Positions 61,040 to 64,000 of a stretch of DNA of 64,000 nucleotides are shown one piece after another. The stretch is from Chromatiaceae bacterium (GTDB lineage Bacteria; Pseudomonadota; Gammaproteobacteria; Chromatiales; Chromatiaceae), in NCBI GenBank assembly GCA_022340805.1, contig JAJDNF010000007.1, positions 1 to 64,000 on the forward strand, given 5' to 3'. Within the stretch, counting starts at the first letter, position 1, and every line of letters starts with the position of its first letter. The notes below the pieces were generated by a model, which saw nothing but the letters and a program-made list of their open reading frames with translations, made no database searches and had not been told where the DNA came from. The position numbers and the translations under genes are program-made.

Positions 61040-61492
61040 TCACACCCCGGTGCGAAACGGCAGGATCTTCTTCGCGCGCGGCTCGCAGCCGTGATCCCTG
61101 TGGCGCTGCTCCAACAGATCCAGCGCCTTGGCGAACTCGCCGATCAGGCGATTGTGCAGGTCACGTGCGGAGCTGTGGTAGTAAACGAGCTCGATCGGCG
61201 CCGGCTCGTTCAGGTCGTCGCGGCTCTGGTCGTGGCGGAAGGACCAGGCCAACATGATCAGGCGTCCGCCGTTGCCATTACGCACCGCATAGGCCTGGTT
61301 GTCGACGAAGATGATTTCCTCATCGTCGATCACCGACTGCATCTGCATGCTACGCACGGGTACGAACACGTGCCCGTAGCGGCAACGCGACAACATCAGG
61401 CGGCAGCGGTTATACAGCGCTGCCGGGATACTGAGCCGCTCGCGGGCGACCTCCTCGGGCCGGAAGAACGTCTCAGTGACCACGCTGGTCAT
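61040..61492 (-). CDS. Hypothetical protein (150 residues)
   Basis: I do not recognise this family. The 150-residue soluble product contains RLMLSRCRYGHVFVPVRSMQ and DEEIIFVDNQAYAVRNGNGG, then LIMLAWSF and LVYYHSSARDLHNRLIGEFA. It has no membrane segment. It lies 22 bp after the next gene on the same strand, so the two probably form an operon transcribed towards cbbO. Its codon use resembles a real GC-rich gene and it has no long competing frame. Confidence 0.65.
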   Translation of the reverse strand: MTSVVTETFFRPEEVARERLSIPAALYNRCRLMLSRCRYGHVFVPVRSMQMQSVIDDEEIIFVDNQAYAVRNGNGGRLIMLAWSFRHDQSRDDLNEPAPIELVYYHSSARDLHNRLIGEFAKALDLLEQRHRDHGCEPRAKKILPFRTGV

Positions 61493-61513
61493 GCATCGAC
61501 TCCGACCACCATC

Positions 61514-61816
61514 TCAGTCATCGTCTGCCAACTCCGGATCCCACCCCAATGCCCGTGCGCGTGCAATCGCAGCGTCATAGATTGCGCGGTGTTTCTGCAT
61601 CAGTTCGGGCGGCAGATTGGACACCCGGTGCCCATACTTCTCCCATTCCCTGGTGACCTGGTCGTACAGGGCGTCGACGCGCTGGCCGGTCCATCCCTCG
61701 CAGGTCTCGGTCTCGGGGATGAGGCCGAACAACCAGCCATCGCGGATAATATTTCCGGTCGGGTTCATCGCACCGTACGGATCCTTGTCGATACCCATGT
61801 ATTTCTTCTGGATCAT
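61514..61816 (-). CDS. Hypothetical protein (100 residues)
   Basis: I do not recognise this family. The 100-residue product from ATG 61816 begins MIQKKYMGIDKDPYGAMNPT and has NIIRDGWLFGLIPETETCEG and DALYDQVTREWEKYGHRVSN. No membrane segment is seen. A second in-frame ATG at 61798 (MGIDKDPYG) is equally plausible. The longer frame to 61981 runs back over the divergent histidine phosphatase start and is unlikely. It heads a two-gene minus-strand unit. Confidence 0.65.
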   Translation of the reverse strand: MIQKKYMGIDKDPYGAMNPTGNIIRDGWLFGLIPETETCEGWTGQRVDALYDQVTREWEKYGHRVSNLPPELMQKHRAIYDAAIARARALGWDPELADDD

Positions 61817-61887
61817 TTGCCTATTTTTTTCAAACGTGTAGCCTGCCCCGGATTTTAGCAAATCCCGTTGCTCGCCCCGACCACTTA

Positions 61888-62496
61888 ATGTCACAAACGA
61901 ATTCCACCGTGCTCGATTACCTGCGCCACGGCGAGCCTGTCGGCGGCAGCCGCTTCCGCGGCCACGGCGTCGACGACCCATTGTCAGAGAAAGGCTGGCA
62001 GCAGATGCGCGCTACCGCGGCGGCCATCGACGGCTGGCAGCGCATCGTCAGCTCGCCGATGCGCCGATGCGTCGACTTTGCCCGCTGGCTGTCGAGCGAG
62101 CGCGGCCTGCCACTGGAAGTCGATCCGGATCTGAAAGAGGTCGGCTTTGGCAGTTGGGAGGGCGCGCTGCGCGACCAGCTGCGCCTGCAACGCCGCGCAG
62201 AGTATGACGCATTCTACGCCGATCCGGTGCGCTGCCGGCCCGCCGGGGCCGAGCCACTGGAGGTCTTCGCCATGCGCGTGGCCGGGGTGTTCGACCGGCT
62301 GCTCGCCAGCTACCCGGCGCAGCACACCCTTGTCGTATGCCATGCCGGGGTGATCCGCGCGACCCTCGGGCACGTGATCCAGGCGCCGCCGGTCAACTGG
62401 TATCGCACCGAGGTCGACAACGCTGCGCTCACCCGCTTCGCCGGCGGCCAGCACGGTCCCCGGCTGGTTGCGCACAACTGGCGCCCGAGCCTGTAA
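61888..62496 (+). CDS. Histidine phosphatase family protein (CobC-like)
   Basis: This 202-residue phosphoglycerate-mutase-like protein has the catalytic histidine in DYLRHGEPVGG, an arginine in VSSPMRRCVDFA, GFGSWEG, and VVCHAGVIRATLGHV with the second catalytic histidine. Relatives include alpha-ribazole phosphatase CobC and various sugar phosphatases. No cobalamin genes are nearby, so the substrate is open. It is divergent from the unknown pair, 71 bp away. Confidence 0.88.
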   Translation: MSQTNSTVLDYLRHGEPVGGSRFRGHGVDDPLSEKGWQQMRATAAAIDGWQRIVSSPMRRCVDFARWLSSERGLPLEVDPDLKEVGFGSWEGALRDQLRLQRRAEYDAFYADPVRCRPAGAEPLEVFAMRVAGVFDRLLASYPAQHTLVVCHAGVIRATLGHVIQAPPVNWYRTEVDNAALTRFAGGQHGPRLVAHNWRPSL

Positions 62497-62561
62497 ACTG
62501 CCCCCTCATCGAGGCCGCCGGCACCCCAGATCGGGCGGCAGGCGCCTTTACGGAGAGAATC

Positions 62562-63107
62562 ATGGCCTTCGCACGCCTAGCCTTCCGCGTTCTGCTCATC
62601 CTGTTGATCCTGTTGGTCCTGCTCGGTCTGTTGCTGCCCTCATCGACCGCCGTCGAGCGCAGCATCGTGATCCAGGCACCGGCGGACAGGATTTTCCCCC
62701 ACCTCAACGGCATGCAGGCGTTTCAGGCCTGGTCTCCCTGGTCGAAGATCGATCCCGCGACGCACTACGAGTTCAGCGGCCCCGAACAGGGGGCCGGGTC
62801 GCGGATGACCTGGCAAAGCGGCGACAATGAGGTCGGTCGCGGCACCCAGGAGATCGTCGCCAGCGATCCTGATCGACGGGTCGATATGCAGCTCGAGTTC
62901 GGCGACAAGGGCAACGGCAGCGCCACCTTCCTGCTCGAACCCGCTGCGCAGGGCACGCGGGTACGCTGGCAGTTCCGCACGGAATTCGGCTGGGACCTGC
63001 TCGGCCGGTATGTCGGATTGATGCTCGATGGCATGATCGGCGTGGCCTATGACAAGGGCCTGAAAGACCTCAAGGCGCTTGTCGAGCAGGCATCTTCGGG
63101 CGCCTAG
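62562..63107 (+). CDS. Membrane-anchored SRPBCC (polyketide cyclase-like) protein
   Basis: This 181-residue protein has one N-terminal membrane segment (about residues 5-26) followed by an SRPBCC domain. The domain begins VERSIVIQAPADRIFPHLNG and includes SPWSKIDPATHYEFSGPEQG, with the ligand-binding fold of the START/Bet v1 superfamily. The ligand is unknown. A CGGAGAG ribosome site precedes ATG 62562, which I chose over longer frames that start inside the phosphatase. Confidence 0.88.
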   Translation: MAFARLAFRVLLILLILLVLLGLLLPSSTAVERSIVIQAPADRIFPHLNGMQAFQAWSPWSKIDPATHYEFSGPEQGAGSRMTWQSGDNEVGRGTQEIVASDPDRRVDMQLEFGDKGNGSATFLLEPAAQGTRVRWQFRTEFGWDLLGRYVGLMLDGMIGVAYDKGLKDLKALVEQASSGA

Positions 63108-63145
63108 TGTGGCTGCGCCGCGTATTGCGGCTACGTGCCGGTATC

Positions 63146-63178
63146 GGGTGCACGACGGCTTGCGCCTAATGCGCCTGA
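63146..63178. repeat. Copy of a degenerate dispersed palindromic repeat
   Basis: Bases 63146-63178 match copies at 232-264 and 60790-60823 in the order GGTGCA, ACGGC, GCGCC and GCGCC/CACC-TAC. The shared core ACGGCTTGCGCC is identical in the first and last copies. The arms GGTGCA and TGCACC/TGCGCC make each copy roughly self-complementary. Confidence 0.5.
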
Positions 63179-63281
63179 CGCGAGTTGCAGAGTCGCCCGC
63201 CGATACAGGCTCCCCGCCATATGCGGATCCCGGCACCCGTATACTTGGCGGTTCTTCGTCAAGCGACAAGGGAACAGCATA

Positions 63282-64000
63282 ATGGCTGAGGCAATCGGCG
63301 ACAGCAGCTACCTGATCGACACCGGCCTGTACCGGCCCAGGCTGGCGGCCTGCTACCTGGTCGAGGACCACGGCGAGCTGGCCATCATCGACACCGGCAC
63401 GCAGCATTCCCTGCCGCAGGTGCTCGATGCGATCGCAATGCTCGGCGCCACACCGGACCAGGTACGCTACGTGATACCCACCCATGTGCATCTCGATCAT
63501 GCCGGCGGCGCCGGGCGGCTGATGCAGGCCTGCCAACAGGCGACCCTGGTCGTTCATCCCAAGGGCCAGGCCCACATGGTGGACCCCAGCAAGCTGCAGG
63601 CCGGGGCCACCGCAGTGTATGGCGAAGAGGCCTTCCAGCGCGATTTCGGCGATCTGCTGCCGGTGCCACAAGGGCGTACGCTGGCCGCGAAGGACCTGCA
63701 GAGCTTCGACCTCGGCGCGCGCACCCTGCAATTCCTGGACACCCCGGGACATGCCAATCATCACGGCTGCGTGTTCGACCATCGCAGTGGCTTTCTGTAT
63801 ACCGGCGACACCTTTGGGCTCGGCTACAGCGAGTTCCGCGCCAAGGGCGATACCCTGCTGGTCGCCACCACGACGCCAGTCGCGTTCGACCCGGACGCCT
63901 GGTTCAACAGCCTCGACCACATGCTGGCGTTTAACCCGCGCGCCTGCTGCCTTACCCATTTCGGCCGGATCGACCAGCCGGAACGGCATGTCGGGATGCT
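63282..64000 (+). CDS. Metallo-beta-lactamase-fold hydrolase (3' truncated by window end)
   Basis: The first 239 codons are present and open to the window edge. The zinc-binding motif THVHLDHAGG (HxHxDH) is near residue 70, and DTPGHANHHGCVF and YTGDTFGLG supply the other ligands. This is the MBL fold, glyoxalase II-like, and the subfamily cannot be named without the end. ATG 63282 follows an AAGGGAA ribosome site. It is preceded by the SRPBCC gene at 174 bp, with a dispersed repeat between. Confidence 0.88.
   Translation, partial: MAEAIGDSSYLIDTGLYRPRLAACYLVEDHGELAIIDTGTQHSLPQVLDAIAMLGATPDQVRYVIPTHVHLDHAGGAGRLMQACQQATLVVHPKGQAHMVDPSKLQAGATAVYGEEAFQRDFGDLLPVPQGRTLAAKDLQSFDLGARTLQFLDTPGHANHHGCVFDHRSGFLYTGDTFGLGYSEFRAKGDTLLVATTTPVAFDPDAWFNSLDHMLAFNPRACCLTHFGRIDQPERHVGM

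Overview
The window is a GC-rich chromosomal segment from an autotrophic gammaproteobacterium, most likely a sulfur oxidiser or related Chromatiales-type lineage. The evidence is a form IA RuBisCO operon (cbbL, cbbS, cbbQ, cbbO) with a divergent cbbR, a separate phosphoribulokinase gene, and a classic gammaproteobacterial dcw (division and cell wall) cluster. No sulfur-oxidation gene is present, so the sulfur-oxidiser label is inference. I saw no insertion sequence, prophage, CRISPR array or tRNA.

Layout. Positions 1-5916 (+) hold the type IV pilus genes: the 3' end of a PilR-like activator, a sigma-54 promoter, two tandem pilins, and pilB, pilC and pilD. They run on into coaE, zapD and yacG (to 7564). 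From 7572 to 35197 nearly everything is on the minus strand. In transcription order this is rsmI, rnpB (RNase P RNA), then mraZ-rsmH-ftsL-ftsI-murE-murF-mraY-murD-ftsW-murG-murC-(50-codon ORF)-murB-ddlB-ftsQ-ftsA-ftsZ-lpxC, an M23 peptidase, secA, argJ, a Nudix/ThiE fusion and a small membrane protein. One DciA-like (DUF721) gene interrupts on the plus strand.

From 35219 (+) come lpoA, yraN, a DiaA-like SIS protein, a DolP-like BON lipoprotein, a GlcD-like flavoprotein and nhaD. Next are purE/purK (-), prkB and a FIST-domain sensor (+), and dxs (-).

From 48206 to 53167 (+) lies a tightly packed accessory run. It has two ornithine-lipid acyltransferases (OlsB, OlsA), a GT4 glycosyltransferase and a PAP2 phosphatase, which look like a non-phosphorus or remodelled membrane lipid module. 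They are followed by an FAD oxidoreductase and a small methyltransferase that overlap by 4 nt and may be a split tRNA wobble-uridine (mnm5U) modification pair.

From 53209 to 60732 come an unknown exported protein, cbbR, and the RuBisCO operon with an unexpected UPF0114 membrane protein between cbbQ and cbbO. The window ends with two unrecognised minus-strand genes, a histidine phosphatase, an SRPBCC protein and a truncated metallo-beta-lactamase-fold gene.

How the genes work together: the dcw block makes peptidoglycan precursors and the divisome, under an autoregulated mraZ promoter whose three 10-bp boxes are visible. LpoA, the M23 peptidase and ZapD feed the same process. CbbR, RuBisCO, the CbbQO activase and PrkB carry the two enzyme steps unique to the Calvin cycle.
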